Assembly (NCBI GenBank): GCA_002422205.1
Contig: DITS01000009.1
Span: forward strand, 30,888 to 52,712
Length of the DNA stretch: 21,825 bases
Reading direction: 5' to 3'
Origin: Alphaproteobacteria bacterium UBA6178
GTDB lineage: Bacteria > Pseudomonadota > Alphaproteobacteria > Rickettsiales > UBA3002
Positions within the stretch are counted from its first letter, which is position 1. Every line of letters starts with the position of its first letter. The notes under the pieces were generated by a model, which was given only the letters and a program-made list of their open reading frames with translations, was not told where the DNA came from and searched no databases. This document shows positions 1 to 7,167 of the stretch, piece by piece. The translations under genes were made by a program, and so were the position numbers.

Positions 1-1071
1 AACCAGCTGCTGGTCGAGATGGACGGGTTTGAAGCCAATGAAGGCGTGATTTTAATTGCCGCAACCAACCGCCCCGATGTGCTGGACCCTGCATTGCTGC
101 GTCCGGGCCGGTTTGATCGTCAGATTGTGGTGCCGAATCCTGATATTGAAGGGCGTACGAAAATTTTGCAGGTGCATTTGAAAAAAGTGCCGATGGCGCC
201 GGATGTGGATGCGAAGATTATTGCGCGCGGTACGCCTGGATTTTCGGGTGCTGATTTGGCCAATCTGGTGAATGAGGCAGCGCTGCTGGCAGCACGCAAT
301 GATAAGCGCGTGGTGACGATGAAAGAGCTGGAGTCGGCCAAAGACAAGGTGATGATGGGTGCCGAGCGCAAATCGATGGTGATGAGCGAAGAAGAAAAAC
401 GCATGACCGCCTATCACGAGGCGGGGCATGCGATTGTGAGCTTGCATTGTCCGGCGTCGGACCCGATTCATAAAGCGACGATTATTCCGCGCGGGCGTGC
501 GCTGGGGATGGTGATGCGTTTGCCGGAATCGGATAAGATTTCGTATAAGCGCGAAAAAATGTATGCCGATCTGGCAGTGGCGATGGGTGGCCGCGTGGCG
601 GAGGAAATTACGTTTGGCTATGATCAGGTCTCGAGTGGCGCGTCGTCGGATATTCAGTATGCGACAAGGCTGGCGCGCGCCATGGTGGCCGAATGGGGCA
701 TGAGCGAAGCGCTGGGGCCGGTGCATTATGCCGATGAGCGCGGCGAGCCGTTTTTGGGGCAGCGCTTGGGTACCAGCTCGTCTTCGATTTCGGGCGATAC
801 GTTGCGCAAGGTGGAAGAAGAAGTGAAGCGGCTGGTGAATGAAGCGCATGAGCGCGCGCGCGCGATTATCGAGGAGTTTCAGGATCAGTACCGGCTGATT
901 GCCGAGGGGCTTTTGGAATATGAAACCCTGTCGGGTGATGATATTAAGGCGCTGATTGCGGGTGAGAAATTATTGCATCCCGATGAAATTGAATCGGCGA
1001 AAAAAGTGATTAAATCGAGTTTGCCTTCGTCGCGGCGTAAGGCGGCGGATGATGACGAGGCCGACGCATGA
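1..1071 (+). CDS. ftsH: FtsH, ATP-dependent zinc metalloprotease (5' truncated by window edge)
   Basis: Membrane-anchored AAA+ protease that degrades misfolded and regulatory membrane proteins. The reading frame is open from base 1 (NQLLVEMDGFE), so the start, the two N-terminal membrane helices and Walker A lie outside the window. Visible are the second region of homology (RPGRFDR near base 110), the GFSGADLANLVNEAALLA helix of the AAA lid, and the zinc site HEAGH at 415-429. A downstream SGASSDI stretch (about base 634-654) carries the likely third zinc ligand Asp. The C-terminal tail is acidic and lysine-rich, as is common in FtsH. The TGA stop overlaps the ATG of glmM (ATGA), which suggests translational coupling. 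ftsH-glmM adjacency is typical of alphaproteobacteria. Identity is essentially certain. Confidence 0.97.
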   Translation, partial: NQLLVEMDGFEANEGVILIAATNRPDVLDPALLRPGRFDRQIVVPNPDIEGRTKILQVHLKKVPMAPDVDAKIIARGTPGFSGADLANLVNEAALLAARNDKRVVTMKELESAKDKVMMGAERKSMVMSEEEKRMTAYHEAGHAIVSLHCPASDPIHKATIIPRGRALGMVMRLPESDKISYKREKMYADLAVAMGGRVAEEITFGYDQVSSGASSDIQYATRLARAMVAEWGMSEALGPVHYADERGEPFLGQRLGTSSSSISGDTLRKVEEEVKRLVNEAHERARAIIEEFQDQYRLIAEGLLEYETLSGDDIKALIAGEKLLHPDEIESAKKVIKSSLPSSRRKAADDDEADA

Positions 1072-2438
1072 GCCGCCGCTACTTTGGCACCGACGGCATC
1101 CGTGGGTTAGCCAATAGCGAGCCGATGACGGCGGATATTGCGCTGAAGGTCGGTATGGCGGCGGGCTATGAGTTTAACCGTGGCGAGCATCGCCCGCGCG
1201 TGGTGATTGCCAAAGACACGCGGCTTTCGGGTTATATGATCGAGACGGCCCTGACCTCAGGCTTTTTGTCGGTGGGGATGCATGTGTTGCTGGTGGGGCC
1301 GCTGCCCACGCCAGCGGTAGGGATGCTGGCGCGTTCGATGCGTGCGGATTTAGGGGTGATGATTTCGGCCTCGCATAATGCGTATCAGGATAATGGGATT
1401 AAGCTGTTCGGGCCGGACGGCTATAAATTATCGGACGAGATTGAAGCGCGGATTGAAGCGCGGATGCAAAACGGGCTGGCCGATTGCCGCGCCAGTGCCG
1501 ATCAGGTGGGCCGTGCGAAGCGCATTGATGACGCGCAGGGGCGCTATATTGAATTTGTCAAACGCAGCTTCCCCAAAGAACTGAGTTTGGAGGGCCTGAA
1601 AATCGTGATCGACTGCGCCAATGGCGCGGGCTATGTGGTGGGGCCGATTATTTTGTGGGAGCTGGGCGCTGAGGTGGTGGCTATGGGCGTGGAGCCTAAC
1701 GGCACTAATATTAACCGCGAATGTGGCTCGACGCATCCACAAAAATTGTGTGAGCGGGTGGTGGCGGAAGGCGCGGATTTGGGCATCGCGCTCGATGGTG
1801 ATGCTGACCGGCTGATGATGTGTGACGAGCAGGGCAATTTGCTGGATGGCGACCAGCTGATGGCGATGATTGCGACGCGCTGGCAGCAAAGTGGCATGTT
1901 GCAAGGTGGCGCGGTGGTGGCGACGCAAATGTCGAATCTGGGACTGGCGCGTTATTTGGAGAGTATTGGACTCAGCCTGCACCGCACGCAGGTGGGTGAC
2001 CGGTATGTGGTGGAGAAAATGCGCGAGAGTGGCTGCAATGTGGGCGGCGAGCAATCGGGCCATATTATTTTGGGTGATTATTCGACCACCGGCGATGGGC
2101 TGATTGCGGCGCTGCAAGTGCTGGCGATGCTGAAAGAAGATGGCCGCAAAATGAGCGAAGCGGGACGATTATTCGAGCCGGTGCCGCAGCTGCTGGAGAA
2201 TATCCGCGTGAAAGATATGAGCGTGCTGGAGCATGAAACGGTGCAGCGCGCGATTACGCAAGGCGAGGCGGAGCTTGGGGTGCAGGGGCGCGTGCTGATT
2301 CGCCGCTCGGGCACGGAGCCGTTGATTCGGGTGATGGTGGAAGGCGGCAATGCCAGCCAGATTGAGGCGATTGCGCAGCGCATTTCGCGCGCGATTGAGG
2401 ATGCTGATAATGCACAAGGTGCGGCGCGAGCCGGATGA
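1068..2438 (+). CDS. glmM: Phosphoglucosamine mutase GlmM
   Basis: Interconverts glucosamine-6-phosphate and glucosamine-1-phosphate, the step leading to UDP-GlcNAc for peptidoglycan and LPS. The 456-residue length fits the family. It begins MSRRYFGTDGIRG, the standard GlmM start. The phosphoserine loop is ISASHNAYQDNGIK, with catalytic Ser102 at the E. coli position. The metal loop DGDADR is at 243-248, the sugar-binding GEQSGH is near residue 330, and the C-terminal phosphate-binding RRSGTEPLIRVM is intact. The loop has Ala where many homologs have Pro (SASHNP), a minor variant. It is coupled to ftsH by a 4-nt overlap and is followed 71 nt later by thiD. A hairpin repeat lies in that gap. 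Confidence 0.97.
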   Translation: MSRRYFGTDGIRGLANSEPMTADIALKVGMAAGYEFNRGEHRPRVVIAKDTRLSGYMIETALTSGFLSVGMHVLLVGPLPTPAVGMLARSMRADLGVMISASHNAYQDNGIKLFGPDGYKLSDEIEARIEARMQNGLADCRASADQVGRAKRIDDAQGRYIEFVKRSFPKELSLEGLKIVIDCANGAGYVVGPIILWELGAEVVAMGVEPNGTNINRECGSTHPQKLCERVVAEGADLGIALDGDADRLMMCDEQGNLLDGDQLMAMIATRWQQSGMLQGGAVVATQMSNLGLARYLESIGLSLHRTQVGDRYVVEKMRESGCNVGGEQSGHIILGDYSTTGDGLIAALQVLAMLKEDGRKMSEAGRLFEPVPQLLENIRVKDMSVLEHETVQRAITQGEAELGVQGRVLIRRSGTEPLIRVMVEGGNASQIEAIAQRISRAIEDADNAQGAARAG

Positions 2439-2460
2439 CGATGATGCAGGTTCCCCGTAT

Positions 2461-2500
2461 GAGATACTGCGCTGACGCTTCGCGTCCCGCAGCATGACGG
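2461..2500 (+). repeat. Hairpin repeat copy A (glmM-thiD gap)
   Basis: Outer arms CTGCG and CGCAG and inner arms GACGC and GCGTC enclose a TTC loop. The left flank is GAGATA and the right flank ATGACGG. It belongs to the same family as the copies near 8212-8304, 8661-8714 and 10452-10543. The right end (GACGGAG) runs into the likely thiD ribosome-binding site. Only one hairpin unit is present here. Confidence 0.85.
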
Positions 2501-2509
2501 AGACATAAG

Positions 2510-3304
2510 ATGAAACAGCCCTTACCGCGTGTGCTGATTATCGCCGGGTCCGATTCGGGCGGTGGTGCGGGAATTCAAGCCGATATTAAAACCGTGACGA
2601 TGCTGGGTGGCTATGCCGCCACAGCAGTGACCGCGCTGACCGCGCAAAACACGCTGGGGGTGATGGCGATTCATCCGGTGCCGGTGGCGTTTATTGCTCA
2701 ACAGATTGAGGCGATATTATCGGACATTGGTGCCGATGCGATTAAGACCGGTATGCTGCATAGCGCCGAAGTGATTGAGTTGGTGGCGGATACGATTCGC
2801 CGCTATCCGGCGGCGTGTGTGATTGATCCGGTGATGGTGGCGACGTCGGGCGATGCGCTGTTGGAAGCCAAGGCCGAGGCGGTGATGCTGTCGCAGCTGA
2901 TTCCGCTGGCGACGGTGCTGACGCCCAATTTGCCGGAAGCGGAAAGGCTTACGGGCATGGTGATCGAATCGCGCGCGGATCGTGTGAGCGCGGCACAAAA
3001 ATTATTGGCAATGGGTTGCAAAGCGGTGCTGCTGAAAGGCGGGCATGGCAAGGGCGAGCATGTCGAGGATTTGCTGGTGAGCGGTGATGAGCATCATTGG
3101 TTTGCATCTTTGCGTATTGATACTACGTCGACGCATGGGACGGGCTGCACGCTGGCATCGGCGTTGGCAACATGCTTAGCGCGTGGTGATGGGCTGTATG
3201 AAGCGGTGACGACGGCGCGTAATTATGTGCATGAGGCTATCCGCACAGCGCCGGATATCGGTAAAGGGCATGGGCCGCTTAATCATAGAGTGGCTAGTGA
3301 CTAG
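2510..3304 (+). CDS. thiD: Hydroxymethylpyrimidine / phosphomethylpyrimidine kinase ThiD
   Basis: Phosphorylates HMP and then HMP-phosphate to the pyrophosphate used by thiamine phosphate synthase. This 264-residue ribokinase-like protein has the N-terminal substrate loop IAGSDSGGGAGIQADIKT and the DPVMVATSGDALL strand (about residue 104). It also has KGGHGKGE and the C-terminal anion hole and catalytic Cys motif STHGTGCTLASALA. Other kinases of the fold (pyridoxal or sugar kinases) fit less well, because these motifs are specific to ThiD. The start is ATG 2510, preceded by GGAG at an 8-nt spacing; this GGAG sits at the edge of repeat copy A. No other thiamine genes are nearby. It converges on tolB, and its last codons are part of an inverted repeat. 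Confidence 0.95.
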   Translation: MKQPLPRVLIIAGSDSGGGAGIQADIKTVTMLGGYAATAVTALTAQNTLGVMAIHPVPVAFIAQQIEAILSDIGADAIKTGMLHSAEVIELVADTIRRYPAACVIDPVMVATSGDALLEAKAEAVMLSQLIPLATVLTPNLPEAERLTGMVIESRADRVSAAQKLLAMGCKAVLLKGGHGKGEHVEDLLVSGDEHHWFASLRIDTTSTHGTGCTLASALATCLARGDGLYEAVTTARNYVHEAIRTAPDIGKGHGPLNHRVASD

Positions 3305-3351
3305 TGGCTAGAACCCGATACTTAATTTCCAGTCACTAGCCACCAGCCACT
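3289..3351. repeat. Inverted repeat / heptamer repeats between convergent thiD and tolB
   Basis: GTGGCTAGTGACT (3290-3302) is perfectly complementary to AGTCACTAGCCAC (3331-3343), giving a 13-bp stem with a 28-nt loop. Each arm is itself a run of 7-nt units: AGTGGCT, AGTGACT, AGTGGCT from 3289, and AGTCACT, AGCCACC, AGCCACT from 3331. The thiD stop codon lies inside the left arm. It could act as a bidirectional terminator for the two converging genes, but no clear T-run follows on either strand, so that role is inferred. Confidence 0.7.
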
Positions 3352-3360
3352 ATCCATTTA

Positions 3361-4671
3361 TTATAACGGCAACAGCGGTGACCATGCGGGATCGGACGCA
3401 TCGGTCGGGGTGGGCAGTTCGCGCAGATTGTAGCCGGTGATATCGACTGAGAATAAACGCGTGGCGCTGCCACGGGGGCCGGAGCTGGGGCTTGAACGGT
3501 TGAACAGTACGACGCGGCCATTGGGGGACCAGGTGGGGCCTTCATCGAGCCAGCTTTCGGTGAGCATCCGCTCGCCTGAGCCATCGGGGCGCATGACGCC
3601 GATATAGAAACGTCCCCCATGCATTTTAGTGAAGGCGATGAGGTCGCCGCGTGGTGACCAGACGGGGGTTGCGTAACGTCCCTGGCCGAAGCTGATGCGT
3701 TTGACGCCACCGCCGCCCGCATCCATGACGTAGAGCTGCTGGGTGCCGCCACGGTCGGATTCGAAGGTGACGTGTTTACCATCGGGTGAATAGGACGGCG
3801 AGGTGTCGATGCCCGGCTCGTTAGTGAGGCGGCGCATCTGGCGGGAACGCAGGTCCATTTCGTAGAGTTCGGTATTGCCGCTATTGGCGATGGACATGAC
3901 CATGCGGTTACCGTCGTTGCTGAAGCGGGGGGCGAAGGACATGCCGTCGAAGCGGCCCAAGGATTCTTCGCGGCCGGTTTGCAGATCACGCAAATACACG
4001 CGCGGCTGCTTGCCCTGATAGGACATGTAGAGAATTTCCTGCGTGTCGGGTGAGAAGCGCGGGGTTAGCACCAGTGCGCTGCCATCGGTGAGGAATTTGT
4101 GATTCTCACCGTCCTGATCCATAATGGCGAGGCGTTTGATGCGGCGCTTGGCGGGGCCGGATTCGGAGACATAGACAATGCGCGAATCGAAATAGCCATC
4201 TTCGCCGGTGAGGCGCTTATAAATTTCGTCCGAGATCAGATGCGCGATGCGGCGCCAGTTGCGGGTGAAGGTGTTGAACTCTTTACCGGCGAGCTGCTTT
4301 TCGACCGAGGCATCCCACAGGCGGAAGCTGATTTTGAGCTTGTCGCCACCGGCGGAGGTGACGGTGCCGGTGACCAGCGCTTGGGAGTTGATCTGGCGCC
4401 AATCGGCAAAACGCGGGATGTCGTTGCCATTGCTGATTTGTTCGATAAAGGCGCTTTTCTCAATCGGGCGGAAGAGACCGGAGCGCTCGAGATTGCCGGC
4501 GACGACGCGGGCAATGTCGGCCCCTACGGCGCTATTGCCGGTGAGGTCGGTGATGGCGATGGGCATCGGGTCCACATTGCCTTTGGTGATGTCGATGCGC
4601 AATTGGGCGTGCGCGGGCATGGCTGCAAACAGCAGCATCAAGGCAGGGATGAAAATGGATAACGGACGCAT
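3361..4671 (-). CDS. tolB: Tol-Pal system periplasmic protein TolB
   Basis: Periplasmic beta-propeller protein of the Tol-Pal complex, which couples inner-membrane energy to outer-membrane constriction at division. The 436-residue precursor starts with a signal peptide (about residues 1-22, hydrophobic IFIPALMLLFAAMPAHA, cleavage after AHA). An N-terminal Rossmann-like domain follows (LRIDITKGNVDPMPIAI onward). The C-terminal half holds successive PD40/WD40-like blades, seen as FSPDTQEILYMSY, FSNDGNRMVMS, YSPDGKHVTFES, WSPRGDLIAFTK and WSPNGRVVLF. It is the last gene of the tolQRAB run, 29 nt after tolA. pal, normally the next gene, is absent; the convergent thiD follows instead. The ATG is preceded by GAGG. 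Confidence 0.97.
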   Translation of the reverse strand: MRPLSIFIPALMLLFAAMPAHAQLRIDITKGNVDPMPIAITDLTGNSAVGADIARVVAGNLERSGLFRPIEKSAFIEQISNGNDIPRFADWRQINSQALVTGTVTSAGGDKLKISFRLWDASVEKQLAGKEFNTFTRNWRRIAHLISDEIYKRLTGEDGYFDSRIVYVSESGPAKRRIKRLAIMDQDGENHKFLTDGSALVLTPRFSPDTQEILYMSYQGKQPRVYLRDLQTGREESLGRFDGMSFAPRFSNDGNRMVMSIANSGNTELYEMDLRSRQMRRLTNEPGIDTSPSYSPDGKHVTFESDRGGTQQLYVMDAGGGGVKRISFGQGRYATPVWSPRGDLIAFTKMHGGRFYIGVMRPDGSGERMLTESWLDEGPTWSPNGRVVLFNRSSPSSGPRGSATRLFSVDITGYNLRELPTPTDASDPAWSPLLPL

Positions 4672-4700
4672 TATGGCCTCACTATTGGTTAAGTATTGGA

Positions 4701-5513
4701 TCAGTACAGTAATTCTTGTGGATCAAAATTCAACTCCAGATATTTCCATCCATTATATTTATCGGCGGGCAGGCCTTGCAGCGGGCTGCATTGCTGTACG
4801 GCGCGCAAGGCGCTATCGGCAGCGGCGCGGAAGAAGCTATCGCTTTGATAACGCGAGACTTGTGAACGCGACAATCCCGCTTCGAGCACCGACCCGTCAG
4901 GATTCAGCCGCACTTCGATGAGGACGGAAAGCGAATAATCGCCGCGCGCACCGGCGGGCATGCGCCAGCATTTGACAAACTGGCTGCGGATTGCGTCTTT
5001 TTCGCTGATGGAGAGCGGAATGGTCGGATCATAGGTGTCAGAGCGGCTGGTGGCGCCTGCTTTGGCCTTTTCCTTGGGTTTTTCCTTCACTTCGTCTTCG
5101 GATGGGGTGTCCTGCTTTAATTTATTCATCAGTACGGCGAAGTCATCTTCTTCGTCGGGTGTGGGTTTGGGTTCTTCTTTTTTGGGCTCGGGCGGTTTGG
5201 GCTTATCCGGTTTTTTGGGGTCTTCCTTGGGTTTATCGGGCAGGGGCACCGCATCTTTTTTGGGCTCGGGTTTGGGGGCTTCTTTTTTGGTCGGTTGCAC
5301 CGGCTTGACCGGTTTGGGCATGGGTTTGGGGTCTTGCGTTAAGGGCTTTTGCGACTTTTTGAGGTTGGATATATCGCTGATCGGCACGATTTCGACGGTC
5401 ATGACGGTGGGGGTGAATTCTTTGTCCTCGTCGAAGAAAATCGGAAAGCCGAATAGCAGCACCAAAATGATGCCGATATGAAGCAGAACCGATAAGCCGT
5501 AACTGCGCGGCAC
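4701..5513 (-). CDS. tolA: TolA, energy-transducing protein of the Tol-Pal system (GTG start)
   Basis: Bridges inner-membrane TolQR to TolB and Pal. One N-terminal membrane helix (about residues 7-27) is followed by a long Pro/Lys/Glu-rich linker (about 50-150) with many PKP, PKK and KPE units. The globular C-terminal domain carries KCWRMPAGARGDYSLSVLIEVRLNPDGSV, the TonB/TolA C-terminal pattern. At 270 residues it is shorter than E. coli TolA (about 420): the proline-rich linker replaces the long Ala-rich helix, as in other alphaproteobacteria. The start is GTG. The minus strand reads AAGGAGGAATGAGTG, and the ATG at 5515-5517 is out of frame, so the strong GGAGG must serve the GTG. Ten nt separate it from the tolR stop. 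Confidence 0.93.
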   Translation of the reverse strand: MPRSYGLSVLLHIGIILVLLFGFPIFFDEDKEFTPTVMTVEIVPISDISNLKKSQKPLTQDPKPMPKPVKPVQPTKKEAPKPEPKKDAVPLPDKPKEDPKKPDKPKPPEPKKEEPKPTPDEEDDFAVLMNKLKQDTPSEDEVKEKPKEKAKAGATSRSDTYDPTIPLSISEKDAIRSQFVKCWRMPAGARGDYSLSVLIEVRLNPDGSVLEAGLSRSQVSRYQSDSFFRAAADSALRAVQQCSPLQGLPADKYNGWKYLELNFDPQELLY

Positions 5514-5523
5514 TCATTCCTCC

Positions 5524-5961
5524 TTAACGTTGGCCCGATGAGGCTTCGGTTATGAGTGCCACTTTGCTTAGGCCTGCCGCGTTGATTTCGCCGATGACGC
5601 GCATGACCTGCCCGTAATCGATGGCGGTGTCGCCGCGCACGAAAATGCGGGTGTCGCGTTTTTCGCCGACGATGGCATTGAGTTTGGCGCCCAGCTCAGC
5701 GAGTGGCACTTCGGTTTCCTGAATGAAGATGGCGCCGGATTTGGTGACGGAGATGGAGATCGGCTCGTCATTGCCGGGCACCGGTTTGGCTTGCGCATCG
5801 GGCAAATCAACGCTGACACCGGCGGTGAGCATGGGGGCGGTGACGATAAAAATCACCAGCAATACCAGCATCACATCGACGAAGGGGGTGACGTTGATGT
5901 CGTCGAACTGGCGGCGGCGGTAGCCTCTTCCGCGCCCACCCTGAGAAAGATTCGCGCCCAT
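5524..5961 (-). CDS. tolR: TolR, ExbD/TolR-family proton-channel subunit
   Basis: A 145-residue inner-membrane protein with one helix (about residues 25-47) and a periplasmic domain. The motif DDINVTPFVDVMLVLLVIF contains the conserved membrane Asp that takes part in proton flow. The periplasmic part includes VSVDLPDAQAKPVPG and ends with VRGDTAIDYGQVMRVIGEINAAG, typical of ExbD/TolR. The extended N-terminal tail is rich in Gly and Arg (SQGGRGRGYRRR), as in other alphaproteobacterial TolR. It follows tolQ by 9 nt and precedes tolA by 10 nt. ExbD is an alternative name for the same fold, but the neighbours make it TolR. Confidence 0.96.
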   Translation of the reverse strand: MGANLSQGGRGRGYRRRQFDDINVTPFVDVMLVLLVIFIVTAPMLTAGVSVDLPDAQAKPVPGNDEPISISVTKSGAIFIQETEVPLAELGAKLNAIVGEKRDTRIFVRGDTAIDYGQVMRVIGEINAAGLSKVALITEASSGQR

Positions 5962-5970
5962 AGCTGCTCC

Positions 5971-6717
5971 TTATGCTGAAATCTGCCGCGCGAGCAGCGT
6001 GTTAAATTCGGTCGAGAAATCATCGAGGCGACCGGCGAAACGCGCGAGATCCTGCGAGAATTTATTGTAGGCGATTACCGCCGGAATGGCCACGAACAAG
6101 CCAATGGCCGTTGCAAACAGCGCCTCGGCAATACCGGGTGCGACGACGGCGAGCGAGGTATTGTTGGCACCGGCGATGGCGGTGAAGGTGTTCATGATGC
6201 CGATGACGGTGCCGAGCAGCCCGATGAAGGGGGCGGAGGAACCGGCGGTGGCGAGAAAGGCCAGCCCGGTTTCGACGCGCTCAAGCTCGCGGTTGCGGGT
6301 GACGGACATCATTTGTGACATGCGGTCTTTGAGTGAAATATGCAGCTCGGAGTTGGCGGGTTTGTTACCGGCAGCACGGGAGCGGAACCATTCATCCATC
6401 GCTGAATTGAACACAGCGGCGATGGGGTGCATGGATTTACGTTTTTTGACGCGTTCGTGGAATTTATCCAGCGCCTCGGCGGACCAGAATTCCTGCTCGA
6501 ATTTATTGGTTTTAAAATTGAGCTGGCGGAAGGTGAGCATCTTATCGATGATGATGCCCCATGAGATAACGGACATCAGCAGCAATCCCACCATGATGAT
6601 CATGACGATGGGGTCGGCGTTCATGAACAGGCCGGTTAAGGACATATCATGGACGGCGCCAGTGGCGCTGGCGAGGTCGGTCGCCTGAACGGGGGTAACG
6701 GCAGTATCAACAGCCAT
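5971..6717 (-). CDS. tolQ: TolQ, MotA/TolQ/ExbB-family proton-channel subunit
   Basis: Inner-membrane stator-like subunit that forms the proton channel with TolR. It has 248 residues and three membrane segments: residues about 36-58 (ADPIVMIIMVGLLLMSVISW), one around GLLGTVIGIMNTFTAIA, and one in IAEALFATAIGLFVAIPAVIAYN. The large cytoplasmic loop between helices 1 and 2 is in place. The GTVIGIM and EALFATAIGLFVAIPA signatures are those of the MotA_ExbB family. The gene begins 5 nt after the ybgC stop, and a minus-strand GGAGG precedes the ATG. It leads tolQRAB and is probably co-transcribed with ruvB-ybgC. Confidence 0.97.
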   Translation of the reverse strand: MAVDTAVTPVQATDLASATGAVHDMSLTGLFMNADPIVMIIMVGLLLMSVISWGIIIDKMLTFRQLNFKTNKFEQEFWSAEALDKFHERVKKRKSMHPIAAVFNSAMDEWFRSRAAGNKPANSELHISLKDRMSQMMSVTRNRELERVETGLAFLATAGSSAPFIGLLGTVIGIMNTFTAIAGANNTSLAVVAPGIAEALFATAIGLFVAIPAVIAYNKFSQDLARFAGRLDDFSTEFNTLLARQISA

Positions 6718-6722
6718 AGGAA

Positions 6723-7166
6723 CTAGCCTCCTTGTTGCGGGGTCAAATGATTCTGTAATGCTTGCACGATTGTGTCGGGGATGCGGGCTGGTTTACGTTG
6801 GTGATCGATCATCGCGATATCGACCATCACGCGTACTAACAGCTTTTCACCTTTTAGTATTCGTTGCTCCATACTCATACGCACTTTTCGTATTTCTAGC
6901 AACCGTGTTTCTACAGTAATTTCATCATCCAGCCCGGCGGGGCTTTCAAAGTCAAGAATGCAGCGGCGTACCACAAAGCCGATGCCCTTTTGTGCCAGCA
7001 AATCGCTTTGGGAAATTCCGGCGCAGCGCAATGCATCGGTGCGGGCGCGTTCGGCGTATTTCAGGTAATTGGCGTAATACACGATGCGTGCGGCGTCGGT
7101 GTCTTCGTAATAGATACGAAAACTCTGATAGTGCATGCCTTGTGCAAAATGGCCGCTGGTCAGCAT
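6723..7166 (-). CDS. ybgC: YbgC-type acyl-CoA thioesterase of the Tol-Pal cluster
   Basis: Hotdog-fold thioesterase, the usual first gene of tol-pal operons; homologs hydrolyse short- or medium-chain acyl-CoA. The family signature FRIYYEDTDAARIVYYANYLKYAERARTD contains the catalytic Asp. The reading frame stays open upstream into ruvB, but that part has the composition of an out-of-frame translation. The start at 7166 is chosen because GGAGAA lies four nt before it and it begins one base after the ruvB stop (TAAGATG), giving a normal 147-residue protein. A second possible ATG at 7136 would give 137 residues. The arrangement points to translational coupling with ruvB. Confidence 0.93.
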   Translation of the reverse strand: MLTSGHFAQGMHYQSFRIYYEDTDAARIVYYANYLKYAERARTDALRCAGISQSDLLAQKGIGFVVRRCILDFESPAGLDDEITVETRLLEIRKVRMSMEQRILKGEKLLVRVMVDIAMIDHQRKPARIPDTIVQALQNHLTPQQGG

Positions 7167-7167
7167 C

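Noticed and set aside
5035..5481. Open frame opposite tolA encoding a Gly/Ser/Leu-rich protein
   Set aside because: It mirrors the Pro/Lys-rich linker codons of tolA on the other strand. The composition is low-complexity with no family signature, so it is an antisense shadow.
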